NCBI GenBank assembly: GCA_963621145.1
Contig: CAVFDI010000021.1
Coordinates: forward strand, 1-26,281
DNA: 26,281 nucleotides
Reading direction: 5' to 3'
Source: W0P28-013 sp963621145
Lineage (GTDB): Bacteria > Bacteroidota > Bacteroidia > Bacteroidales > Paludibacteraceae
Shown piece by piece: positions 1 to 8,421 of the stretch (positions are counted from its first letter, which is position 1; every line of letters starts with the position of its first letter). The notes under the pieces are model-generated. The model saw nothing but the letters and a program-made list of their open reading frames with translations, was not told the DNA's origin and did no database searches. The position numbers were made by a program, and so were the translations under genes.

Positions 1-1382
<1,382 letters not shown>

Positions 1383-1917
1383 AAAAATTATTTTTCTTGA
1401 ATTAAAGAACAATTATCCAACCAAGACCAACCCTACGCTTACTCAAGGACGAATCCTTAATTCCCTAGATTTATCTTCTAAAAAATTGACTTTAGGTTTG
1501 CTCTGATCTCTCAAAGCAATGCTCTTGTACTACAATTTATTTGTCCACATTTCTTCAAAGAACTTCGCTTCTGGGTTTTCGTTCCCGAAAGCGGTTGCAA
1601 AGGTAGTACCTTTTCAACAACCCACCAAACTTTTTCCAAATCTTTTTTCAAAAAAATCACTTCTCGCTCATTATCAAATAGTTACAAGTTTCAAACTACT
1701 ACAAAATTGTATTGTAAAACATATTTTCCTCTCAAAAAGACCCTCGTTTTTGCTCATTTCGATGGGTATTCGCAACCACACGAAAAGCGTTTTTTTCGTA
1801 AAATGGAGGAAATGTCGGAAAAACCGTGTGAAAATTAACAATTTTGGGCACTCAAAAAATGGCAGTTCGAAAGGCTCTACGCACAAGCAAAAAGTCATTT
1901 TTTTTTGAATTAGGTAC
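1383..1917. other. rRNA operon leader and upstream non-coding region
   Basis: This AT-rich stretch separates the 16S gene from the next feature. The part 1383-1590 should be the transcribed leader, to judge from the promoter at 1597-1630. The part 1631-1917 is rich in A and T runs and would lie upstream of that promoter. Open frames on both strands here are low in complexity, overlap each other and resemble no family, so I do not call a gene. Confidence 0.7.
1597..1630 (-). promoter_or_regulatory. Bacteroidota-type promoter of the rRNA operon
   Basis: On the minus strand a -33 element GTTTGG (1625-1630) is separated by 20 bases from TACCTTTGC (1597-1605), an exact match to the TTTG-N20-TAnnTTTG promoter of Bacteroidota. 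Transcription would begin near 1590, giving a leader of about 208 bases before the mature 16S end. The -7 box lies in a 15-base perfect palindrome, AAAGGTAGTACCTTT (1599-1613). Confidence 0.85.
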
Positions 1918-1950
1918 AAAAAAACGGCTCGAAGATCACTCCCCAAGCCG
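1918..1950 (-). terminator. Rho-independent terminator after the surface protein remnant
   Basis: On the minus strand CGGCTTGGGG (1941-1950) pairs, with some G-T wobbles, with CTTCGAGCCG (1925-1934) around a six-base loop. It is followed by seven T residues (1918-1924). It sits about 65 bases downstream of the minus-strand fn3 remnant and would have ended that transcript. Confidence 0.75.
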
Positions 1951-2015
1951 CCAAACAAAATTCAATTATGAAAAAAAACTTCCTTTTTCGTACATCTCTG
2001 CACGATGCGTTAATG

Positions 2016-2493
2016 TCAGTTTTCGGCATCGCCACTGCCGGCATAGTAGAAATCGTAGGTTGCCACGTCGCCATTTATCTTGCCCGATGCCGACACGGGA
2101 GCAACCATCAATTGGTATGTGCCAGCCGAGCCTAACCCAAGTTCGTCCAACGTGAAATCGTAGTTGCCATAGAATGTTACGTAATCGAGCAAATCAGCTG
2201 CCTTGGCATTGTCCAAAACACGTTGCAAATAGACCGCAGCTCCGCCAATGCTATCGATGGTTGATTTTATTTCTGTCATCGAAACCCAGCCTTGTGTAGT
2301 ATCGCTCACCGTGAGCAGGAAAAGCGTATCACCATACGAAACGATATCGAATTTTGCTGAATTGTTTGCCATTTCGCTAGTTTTTAGCGAGCAAGTATGC
2401 ACTACGCCAGTGTTGTTGCCAAGCGTGTCGAGGTAATAAGCCCAAACCACATATTCGGTAGCAGGTTCCAGATTTTTAAGCACAAGCGTATCG
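2016..2493 (-). pseudogene. C-terminal remnant of an fn3-containing surface protein
   Basis: About 159 codons of minus-strand reading frame remain. The first preserved residues (DTLVLKNLEPATEYVVWAYY) are typical of the end of a fibronectin type III-like domain in Bacteroidota surface lipoproteins: an L-x-P-x-T-E-Y turn followed by a beta strand. The remaining roughly 120 residues resemble nothing I can name. Homology-like sequence stops exactly at 2493/2494, where an unrelated ATPase gene fragment begins, and a stop codon follows 20 bases further in. No start codon, promoter or signal peptide is present and the missing N-terminal part is nowhere else in the window. I read it as a 5'-truncated gene. 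The terminator at 1918-1950 still follows it. An in-frame GTG at 2483 could be called as a start but has no support. Confidence 0.7.
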
Positions 2494-3183
2494 ATTCCAG
2501 CCCACAGAATTTACAGCAATTACTACACCACATACGTCGAGCGCGACGTGAGACAACTGTTGAAAATCAAAGACTTAAGCGCGTTTCAGACATTCATCAG
2601 GCTTTGCGCAGGGCGCATTGGCTCGGAATGTAATTTGCTCTCGCTGTCGAACGAGGCTGGTGTATCGTCGGTAACGCTCAAAGAGTGGCTGAGCATTTTG
2701 GAGGCATCGTACATTGTTTTTCGCCTGCAGCCGTACTACGCCAACATCAACAAGCGATTAGCAAAAACACCGAAACTCTATTTCTACGACACAGGTTTAC
2801 TCTGCTTTTTACTTGGCATTCAGTCGCCCGAGCAACTCGATTTTCACCCTCTGCGCGGTGGAATATTCGAAAATTTGGTGGTTTTGGAGATGCTAAAACA
2901 CCAATTTAATAATGGTCAGGAGAATAATCTGTTTTTTTACCGCGAAAGCCGAGGAACGGAAATTGACATTGTGGCACCAAAAAACACCTCGTTGCACCTT
3001 TACGAAGTAAAATCGAGCAGGACTTCGAATCCAGATTTTTTCAAAAACATAAACTCGCTGGAGAAAAATTTTGGCGATAAAATTGCTTCGTCGTGCGTCA
3101 TTTACGATGGCGACACCACCAACCAAGCCAAACACGGCGGTCTGTTCAATTTCAGAGACATAGAATTGCTGTTGAATCGTTGA
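2494..3183 (+). pseudogene. 5'-truncated copy of AAA ATPase/DUF4143 gene
   Basis: This fragment appears identical to residues 160-388 of the complete gene at 3375-4541, beginning exactly at codon 160 (IPAHRIYSNYYTTYVERD) and running to the same stop. The whole ATPase core (Walker A, Walker B, sensor) is missing, while the C-terminal DUF4143 part with its PD-(D/E)XK-like residues is intact. A GTG at 2548 could start a 211-residue protein, but no promoter or leader is visible, because the sequence directly before 2494 is the remnant of an oppositely oriented surface protein gene. It is therefore most likely a broken duplicate. The lack of visible sequence differences from the intact copy suggests a recent event, gene conversion, or an assembly artefact. 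Confidence 0.85.
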
Positions 3184-3186
3184 ATC

Positions 3187-3209
3187 GTAGGGACGCGGTG
3201 CGTGCGTCC
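3187..3209. repeat. GTAGGGACGC hairpin repeat, copy 1
   Basis: A 23-base GC-rich hairpin whose GGACGC and GCGTCC arms enclose seven bases, starting four bases after the truncated ATPase frame. It recurs at 4545-4567 as part of the 802-bp repeat and, with an inverted centre, at 16842-16864. It resembles the widespread GTAGGG(G/A)CG-type intergenic palindromes. Confidence 0.6.
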
Positions 3210-3273
3210 TGCTGTTTTCTACGGATTACAGATCCTGCGCAAAACACCATTTGCGTCGATTTTTTTGCACAGA

Positions 3274-3292
3274 TTTAAAGTTCAACTTTAAA
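3274..3292. repeat. 19-base palindrome, copy 1
   Basis: TTTAAAGTTCAACTTTAAA, nine-base arms around a single C. It is preceded by TGCACAGA and ends the truncated ATPase copy. In this copy the right outer arm is degenerate (TTATACG), so the 35-base extended palindrome is incomplete. Confidence 0.85.
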
Positions 3293-3307
3293 ATTATACG
3301 AAAATTA

Positions 3308-3339
3308 TTTGGCTGAACAAAAATAAAAGTCTACCTTTG
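3308..3339 (+). promoter_or_regulatory. Bacteroidota-type promoter of the ATPase/DUF4143 gene
   Basis: TTTG at 3308-3311, exactly 20 bases, then TACCTTTG at 3332-3339: a perfect -33/-7 match. The expected transcription start falls inside the palindrome at 3346-3364, and the start codon follows at 3375, so the leader is only about 30 bases. Confidence 0.85.
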
Positions 3340-3345
3340 CACAGA

Positions 3346-3364
3346 TTTAAAGTTCAACTTTAAA
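3346..3364. promoter_or_regulatory. 19-base palindrome, copy 2, over the transcription start
   Basis: The same TTTAAAGTTCAACTTTAAA as at 3274 and 4632. With its outer arms (TGCACA at 3338-3343, TGTACA at 3367-3372) it spans about 35 bases and overlaps the -7 element by two bases. Its position fits either an operator or an RNA hairpin just before the start codon. I infer a regulatory or cassette-boundary role; nothing in the sequence proves it. Confidence 0.65.
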
Positions 3365-3374
3365 ATTGTACACT

Positions 3375-4541
3375 ATGAAAGATTACATCTATCGTCAACT
3401 TTCGAACGAAATTCTTGAATGCCAAAAATATTATCAGGTAATAACCATCACTGGACCGCGCCAAGTGGGCAAGACAACGCTTTGTCGCAATCTATTTCCA
3501 GATTACACTTATTTCAACTTGGAGGACATCAGTCTGCGACAAGAAATTGAGCGCGACCCCAAAAACTTTTTTGCACATTCGAGCAAACATGTGATTATCG
3601 ACGAAATACAGACTTTGCCGTCGCTACTATCGTACCTGATGGTGTATGTCGATGAAGATTCGGATTGGAAATTCATTTTAACTGGCAGTTGCAACATTAC
3701 ACTGCTCAACTCTATTTCGCAATCGCTCTGCGGACGCACCGCTGTGCTGACGCTGCTACCGCTTTCACTCGATGAACTGAAAGACTACAAGCAACGTCCA
3801 ACAAGCGAAATTCTATTCAACGGCTTTTATCCTGCACTGTTCGACAAACACATTCCAGCCCACAGAATTTACAGCAATTACTACACCACATACGTCGAGC
3901 GCGACGTGAGACAACTGTTGAAAATCAAAGACTTAAGCGCGTTTCAGACATTCATCAGGCTTTGCGCAGGGCGCATTGGCTCGGAATGTAATTTGCTCTC
4001 GCTGTCGAACGAGGCTGGTGTATCGTCGGTAACGCTCAAAGAGTGGCTGAGCATTTTGGAGGCATCGTACATTGTTTTTCGCCTGCAGCCGTACTACGCC
4101 AACATCAACAAGCGATTAGCAAAAACACCGAAACTCTATTTCTACGACACAGGTTTACTCTGCTTTTTACTTGGCATTCAGTCGCCCGAGCAACTCGATT
4201 TTCACCCTCTGCGCGGTGGAATATTCGAAAATTTGGTGGTTTTGGAGATGCTAAAACACCAATTTAATAATGGTCAGGAGAATAATCTGTTTTTTTACCG
4301 CGAAAGCCGAGGAACGGAAATTGACATTGTGGCACCAAAAAACACCTCGTTGCACCTTTACGAAGTAAAATCGAGCAGGACTTCGAATCCAGATTTTTTC
4401 AAAAACATAAACTCGCTGGAGAAAAATTTTGGCGATAAAATTGCTTCGTCGTGCGTCATTTACGATGGCGACACCACCAACCAAGCCAAACACGGCGGTC
4501 TGTTCAATTTCAGAGACATAGAATTGCTGTTGAATCGTTGA
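3375..4541 (+). CDS. AAA ATPase with C-terminal DUF4143 domain
   Basis: A 388-residue solitary ATPase of the AAA_14 plus DUF4143 family. It shows Walker A GPRQVGKTT (residues 27-35), Walker B VIIDE (73-77) and a sensor-like ILTGS (101-105). The second half carries the family's YTTYVERD motif (about 170-177) and a pattern compatible with a PD-(D/E)XK nuclease-like fold: E285 in FEN, D317 in EIDIV and E330-x-K332 in EVKSS. The function of the family is unknown; these genes occur in many copies in Bacteroidota and some archaea. I chose ATG 3375 because it follows the strong promoter at 3308-3339 by a short leader; a TTG nine bases upstream lies inside the palindrome. The gene stands alone, is flanked by copies of the same palindrome, and has a 5'-truncated duplicate just upstream. 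Nuclease activity is an inference from residue spacing. Confidence 0.92.
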   Translation: MKDYIYRQLSNEILECQKYYQVITITGPRQVGKTTLCRNLFPDYTYFNLEDISLRQEIERDPKNFFAHSSKHVIIDEIQTLPSLLSYLMVYVDEDSDWKFILTGSCNITLLNSISQSLCGRTAVLTLLPLSLDELKDYKQRPTSEILFNGFYPALFDKHIPAHRIYSNYYTTYVERDVRQLLKIKDLSAFQTFIRLCAGRIGSECNLLSLSNEAGVSSVTLKEWLSILEASYIVFRLQPYYANINKRLAKTPKLYFYDTGLLCFLLGIQSPEQLDFHPLRGGIFENLVVLEMLKHQFNNGQENNLFFYRESRGTEIDIVAPKNTSLHLYEVKSSRTSNPDFFKNINSLEKNFGDKIASSCVIYDGDTTNQAKHGGLFNFRDIELLLNR

Positions 4542-4544
4542 ATC

Positions 4545-4567
4545 GTAGGGACGCGGTGCGTGCGTCC
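4545..4567. repeat. GTAGGGACGC hairpin repeat, copy 2
   Basis: Identical to the hairpin at 3187-3209, lying four bases after the stop of the intact ATPase gene. It could fold as an RNA stem in the transcript, but no T run follows, so it is not a typical terminator. Confidence 0.6.
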
Positions 4568-4631
4568 TGCTGTTTTCTACGGATTACAGATCCTGCGCAA
4601 AACACCATTTGCGTCGATTTTTTTGCACAGA

Positions 4632-4650
4632 TTTAAAGTTCAACTTTAAA
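4632..4650. repeat. 19-base palindrome, copy 3, downstream of the ATPase gene
   Basis: TTTAAAGTTCAACTTTAAA again. Here the extended palindrome is best preserved: TGCACA (4624-4629) and TGTGCA (4653-4658) form outer arms, so 4624-4658 is a 35-base inverted repeat with two mismatched pairs. It closes the region between the ATPase gene and the lon terminator. Confidence 0.85.
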
Positions 4651-4680
4651 ATTGTGCAGTTTTCCGACTTTATCTGCCAC

Positions 4681-4713
4681 AAAAAAATGGGAGCGAAAAG
4701 ATTTCGTTCCCAT
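4681..4713 (-). terminator. Terminator of lon
   Basis: On the minus strand ATGGGA, one mismatch and CGAAA pair with TTTCG and TCCCAT around a short loop (4688-4713), followed by seven T residues (4681-4687). It lies 22 bases downstream of the lon stop codon. Confidence 0.85.
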
Positions 4714-4735
4714 TTCCAAAACTTAAATTAACAAT

Positions 4736-7258
4736 TTATTTCTCCACAAGTGCCATTTTCACAGCTTCCACCATGTTGTCGGTGTAGTGGAAAGTGAGCC
4801 CCTTGCGGTAGATTTCGTTTATCTCCTCCACATCGCGCCTATTCTCGGAACAAATGACAATGTCGGTAATGCCAGCGCGTTTGGCGGCAAGAATTTTCTC
4901 TTTTATTCCGCCCACGGGAAGCAGTTTGCCACGCAGCGTTATCTCGCCCGTCATGGCAAGGTTTTTCTTCACTTTTCGGTGCATGAATGCCGATGTCATA
5001 GCCGTGAGAATGGTAATGCCAGCCGACGGACCGTCTTTTGGCGTGGCGCCCTCTGGCACATGCATGTGAACCGCATGTTTGTCTATTTGTTTCGAATCGA
5101 GGCCGAGTTCTTTGGTGTGCGATTTCAGAAATTCGAGCGCGAGTGCCGCCGACTCTTTCATTACCTGACCAAGATTGCCCGTGAGTGCCAAGCGCGAGAC
5201 TTTCGACGGACTCAGACCAACTTCGATAAACAGTATTTCGCCGCCAACCGATGTCCATGCAAGACCCGTCACCACGCCGCAAACATCGTTTCCCTGATAT
5301 TTGTCGTGCAGAAAGCGTGGAATGCCAAGCAATTCTTCGAGGTCGGCAATGCTGATGGCAGGATTATAGGGCGTTTCGGTGGCGATTTTGCAAGCTATTT
5401 TGCGCATGATTTTTGCAATCACGCGTTCGAGGCTGCGCACGCCCGATTCACAGGTGTAGTTGTCGATGATGTAGCGCAAAACGGGTTTCGACAGTTTCAC
5501 TTGCGCACTTTTTATGCCGTGTTCTTTCAGCTGTTTCGGCACTAGGAATTTGGAAGCGATCTCCACTTTTTCTTCGGCAATATAGCCATTTACCTCAATC
5601 AGCTCCATGCGGTCGAGCAACGGACGCGGCACGGTGCTGAGCGTGTTTGCAGTGGCAATGAACATCACTTTCGACAGATCGTAGTCGATGTCGAGGAAAT
5701 TGTCGTGGAATGCCGAATTCTGCTCTGGATCCAGCACTTCGAGCAGTGCCGAGGCGGGATCGCCATGAATGTCGGAGTCAAGTTTGTCAATCTCGTCGAG
5801 CACAAAAACGGGGTTCGAAGTGCCAGCTTTTTGCAACGCTTGAATGATGCGCCCAGGCATTGCGCCCACGTAGGTGCGACGGTGACCGCGAATTTCAGCC
5901 TCGTCGTGCACACCGCCAAGCGACACGCGAATGTATTTTCGTCCAAGGCTTTCGGCTATTGACTTGCCGAGCGAGGTTTTGCCCACGCCCGGAGGGCCAA
6001 ACAGGCAGATGATAGGCGATTTCAGGTTGTTACGCAACTTCAAAACTGCCAAATGTTCGATGATGCGTTCTTTCACTTTCTCGAGTCCGAAATGGTCGTG
6101 ATCGAGAATTTTTTGCGCCTTTTTCAGGTCGAAATTATCTTCGGAATACTCGTTCCACGGCAGATCGAGCAGCGTTTCGATGTAGTTTTGTTGAACCGAA
6201 AAATCGGGCGCTTGAGTCGGAATTTTCGACAGTTTGCGCAGCTCTTTTAGGAAAATTTCTTCGGTTTTTTTATCCCATTTTTTCTGTTTTGCACGCTTGC
6301 GATACTCAATTATCGGGTCCAGATCGTCGTCATCGTCTAATTCAGAATTCAGCTCATTCTGAATGGTTTTCATCTGCTCTTGCAAGATGAATTCGCGCTG
6401 TTTGCGGTCCATCTTTTTGCGCACTTTCGATTCGATGTCGGCCGCCACGGCAAGGCGCTGCAGTTCGTCCTGCAACATCTCGTCGAGTTCGGCAGCACGC
6501 TGTGCAAGATCGTCTATTTCGAGCAGATGTTGCTGCGCTAAACCTTTGAGTTGCAGATTGTTAGCCGCAAAATTGATGAGCGCTTCAGGATCTTTGAAAT
6601 TGTCGAGCGTCAGCACCATTTCGTTGGGAATAGCCGACGAGCGTTTGATTATCTCTTTGGTTTGCGCTTTTATGTTTTTCAGCACATTTTTAAACTCGGC
6701 ATCGTCGGGTGCTTGGCCTTTGGCTAAAACAATGACGTTACCTGCGAGGAATGGCCGAGTTTGCGCGAGTGCGGCAAGTTTTGCGCGTCGGCGACCTTGC
6801 AAAATCACCACGGTTTTGTTTCCAAAATCGACAATACGCAACACGCGAGCCACGGTGCCAATTTTGAAAAGATCGTCGAATTTTGGCGATTCAATTTGTA
6901 CATCGTGCTGCATCAGTGCCAGCAGTTCGCTCTTGTTTTCGAAGGCTTTGCGCACCACTTTCAGCGACGAGTTGCGTTCTATAGTGATGGGCAGCACTTG
7001 CATCGGGAAAAGGCACGAGTTGCGCAGCGGAAGCACTGGCAGCAGGTCGCCCGAGTTGCACTGCACCTCGTTGGGGTCGTCGTTGGGGTCGAGTTCTATC
7101 ACTTCGCTGTGAAAATTTGGCGAGTTTTGCGCCATCATCTCCTTGAGTTGAGCATTCAGTTTCTTCACTCTTTCGCATTCTTCAGCCGCCTCTCTGCGCT
7201 GTTCTTCGAGATTTTCGAGCAACTCTTTGATCGATTTTATTTCTTTGTCTTTCTCCAT
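4736..7258 (-). CDS. lon: Lon ATP-dependent serine protease
   Basis: An 840-residue cytoplasmic AAA+ protease that degrades misfolded and regulatory proteins. A charged, coiled-coil-like N-terminus (1-45) precedes the Lon substrate-binding domain, then Walker A GPPGVGKTS (421-429), Walker B FVLDEID (485-491) and the S16 peptidase domain. The catalytic serine is S745 in PKDGPSAG and the lysine K786 in VGGIKEK. The length is normal for the family. I chose ATG 7258 (MEKDKEIK) because the reading frame above it is AT-rich intergenic sequence without family similarity. It is followed by a strong terminator and preceded by a 250-base gap after tsaC. No perfect TAnnTTTG promoter is visible in that gap; a 15-base palindrome lies 40 bases upstream of the start. 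Confidence 0.98.
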   Translation of the reverse strand: MEKDKEIKSIKELLENLEEQRREAAEECERVKKLNAQLKEMMAQNSPNFHSEVIELDPNDDPNEVQCNSGDLLPVLPLRNSCLFPMQVLPITIERNSSLKVVRKAFENKSELLALMQHDVQIESPKFDDLFKIGTVARVLRIVDFGNKTVVILQGRRRAKLAALAQTRPFLAGNVIVLAKGQAPDDAEFKNVLKNIKAQTKEIIKRSSAIPNEMVLTLDNFKDPEALINFAANNLQLKGLAQQHLLEIDDLAQRAAELDEMLQDELQRLAVAADIESKVRKKMDRKQREFILQEQMKTIQNELNSELDDDDDLDPIIEYRKRAKQKKWDKKTEEIFLKELRKLSKIPTQAPDFSVQQNYIETLLDLPWNEYSEDNFDLKKAQKILDHDHFGLEKVKERIIEHLAVLKLRNNLKSPIICLFGPPGVGKTSLGKSIAESLGRKYIRVSLGGVHDEAEIRGHRRTYVGAMPGRIIQALQKAGTSNPVFVLDEIDKLDSDIHGDPASALLEVLDPEQNSAFHDNFLDIDYDLSKVMFIATANTLSTVPRPLLDRMELIEVNGYIAEEKVEIASKFLVPKQLKEHGIKSAQVKLSKPVLRYIIDNYTCESGVRSLERVIAKIMRKIACKIATETPYNPAISIADLEELLGIPRFLHDKYQGNDVCGVVTGLAWTSVGGEILFIEVGLSPSKVSRLALTGNLGQVMKESAALALEFLKSHTKELGLDSKQIDKHAVHMHVPEGATPKDGPSAGITILTAMTSAFMHRKVKKNLAMTGEITLRGKLLPVGGIKEKILAAKRAGITDIVICSENRRDVEEINEIYRKGLTFHYTDNMVEAVKMALVEK

Positions 7259-7297
7259 ATTTAGGGATAAGTTCTTAATTTTCAAAAATTGATTTTT

Positions 7298-7312
7298 CTG
7301 ACAAAATGTCAG
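7298..7312. promoter_or_regulatory. 15-base palindrome upstream of lon
   Basis: CTGACAAAATGTCAG, six-base arms around AAA, lies 40 bases before the lon start codon. It matches neither CIRCE nor HAIR heat-shock operators as I know them. A role as operator is inference from position and symmetry only. Confidence 0.3.
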
Positions 7313-7508
7313 TTTTCGGGAATAGTACAAATTTTACCTTGCGGTTTTACTGACGATAAAATCATCGCGAAACTGCATAAACAGGCATTTTCCATTGATA
7401 TTTGCGGTAGAATTAGACCAAATTGTGTGCCAAAAGCGCATTGAAAAGTTGATGAGTTGACAAATTCAACGCACGACAGACGAACAGCGCATCAATCTGA
7501 AATTCTTT

Positions 7509-8072
7509 CTATTCTCTGATTATTTTCAGTTCGGCGTGCGAACCGAGTTTGATGATGGACGATGGGCGAGCGGGCGTAGTGTCGTCGCGGCGCGTGGTGC
7601 AGATGTAGTCGACACCACTTTTTATTTCGTCGGATATTTCGGCAAAAGTGTGCGCTGCAGGTTCGCCGCTGATGTTGGCCGAGGTGGAGACAATAGGCAG
7701 ATGAAACCGCTCGCACAGGCGATGCGAAAAAGCCTCGTTCGTAACGCGAATGCCCACGCTGCCATCGTCGGCAAGCAGGTTTGGCGCCAGATTTTTTGCG
7801 TTCGAATAGATAATGGTGAGCGGGCGCGTGGAGAGTTCAATCAGGTCGTATGCCACATCGGGAATGGTGTCGACGTAGCCCGACAATTTGGCGGCGCTAT
7901 CGATGAGCGTGAGCATGGCTTTGCTGTCGGCACGACGTTTGAGCGCAAAAATTTTTGCCACAGCCTCGGCGTTGGTGGCGTCGCAGCCAATGCCCCAAAC
8001 CGTGTCGGTCGGATAGAGAATGATGCCTCCGCGCCGCATCACAGCAATGGCGTTTTTTATGTCTTCGTCCAT
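7509..8072 (-). CDS. tsaC: L-threonylcarbamoyladenylate synthase (TsaC/YrdC)
   Basis: A 187-residue YrdC-domain protein that makes threonylcarbamoyl-AMP from threonine, bicarbonate and ATP, the first step of t6A modification at position 37 of ANN-decoding tRNAs. It shows the YPTDTVWGIGCDA motif (20-32), the KRRADSKAM nucleotide-binding segment (45-53) and STSANISG (129-136). The length is that of the short TsaC form, with no Sua5 C-terminal domain. The ATG at 8072 starts the conserved domain directly. A perfect -33/-7 promoter at 8243-8274 points towards it, giving a leader of about 165 bases. It is transcribed in the same direction as lon, 250 bases away, with no clear terminator between, so partial read-through is possible. 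Confidence 0.95.
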   Translation of the reverse strand: MDEDIKNAIAVMRRGGIILYPTDTVWGIGCDATNAEAVAKIFALKRRADSKAMLTLIDSAAKLSGYVDTIPDVAYDLIELSTRPLTIIYSNAKNLAPNLLADDGSVGIRVTNEAFSHRLCERFHLPIVSTSANISGEPAAHTFAEISDEIKSGVDYICTTRRDDTTPARPSSIIKLGSHAELKIIRE

Positions 8073-8242
8073 AAAAGTAGTTTGTATAGTTCGTAAAGTT
8101 TGAAAGTTTATAAAGTCAGTTGATGAATTGAGAATAAATTCTGATTTCTAGATTTCTGGTTTCCGATTTCTAGTTATTGATTCGAAGATTTGAAGATTGT
8201 TCGCCAGCTTTTTTCACCGCAACTCATTTGGTAATTGAGTCG

Positions 8243-8274
8243 CAAAATTACCACAAATTTTCGCCATCAACAAA
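8243..8274 (-). promoter_or_regulatory. Bacteroidota-type promoter of tsaC
   Basis: On the minus strand TTTG (8271-8274), 20 bases, TAATTTTG (8243-8250): an exact match to the consensus. It overlaps the divergent promoter of the transporter gene. Confidence 0.7.
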
Positions 8275-8290
8275 AAAATAAGTAACTTTG
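8259..8290 (+). promoter_or_regulatory. Bacteroidota-type promoter of the MFS transporter cluster
   Basis: TTTC (8259-8262, one mismatch to TTTG), 20 bases, TAACTTTG (8283-8290). It would give a leader of about 125 bases before ATG 8422. Confidence 0.65.
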
Positions 8291-8421
8291 CCATGATTTT
8301 TTTGGGGTGAGAGATGAAAGGTGAGAGGTTATAGGGATTTGTAGATCAAATGGTTTTTGATTTTTTATTGTCCGCCTTCAACTACCGATTTTTTTCTACC
8401 TGCTACTAATCTGAAATTTTA

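Larger units (their letters stand above)
2494..3295 (+). repeat. 802-bp direct repeat, copy 1
   Basis: Every base from 2494 to 3295 appears to match 3852-4653 at a constant offset of 1358. The left boundary lies inside the ATPase gene (codon 160) and the right boundary lies at the right side of the palindrome TTTAAAGTTCAACTTTAAA. No transposase and no obvious target-site duplication flank it. Confidence 0.93.
3852..4653 (+). repeat. 802-bp direct repeat, copy 2
   Basis: Second member of the exact 802-bp pair, covering codons 160 to stop of the intact ATPase gene, the GC-rich hairpin at 4545-4567 and the palindrome at 4632-4650. Sequence similarity to copy 1 ends at 4653, within the right arm of the extended palindrome. 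Confidence 0.93.
8073..8421. other. Intergenic region with divergent promoters and simple repeats
   Basis: No gene is seen. The stretch holds overlapping divergent promoters (8243-8290) and repetitive words: TTTCTAG/GATTTCT units (8148-8172), an ATTCGAAGATTTGAA word (8179-8193) that recurs at 25901-25915, and GAGAGGTTATAGG (8323-8335), whose complement recurs near 25968-25980. Confidence 0.7.

Noticed and set aside
1519..1958. Open reading frames on both strands upstream of the rRNA promoter
   Set aside because: They overlap each other, are rich in Phe, Lys and Ser from AT-rich DNA, lack a start signal and resemble no family.
2494..4658. Insertion sequence as the cause of the duplication
   Set aside because: No transposase gene, no terminal inverted repeats around the unit and no target-site duplication were found; the repeated DNA is the ATPase gene itself.
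4787..7264. Long frames antisense to lon
   Set aside because: They are codon-shadow frames of a well-supported 840-residue protease, without start context or family resemblance. The same holds for frames antisense to the amylase, patatin and corA genes.
7324..7340. TAAAATTTG on the minus strand as the lon promoter -7 box
   Set aside because: The spacing between TA and TTTG is three bases, not two, and no TTTG lies about 20 bases upstream.
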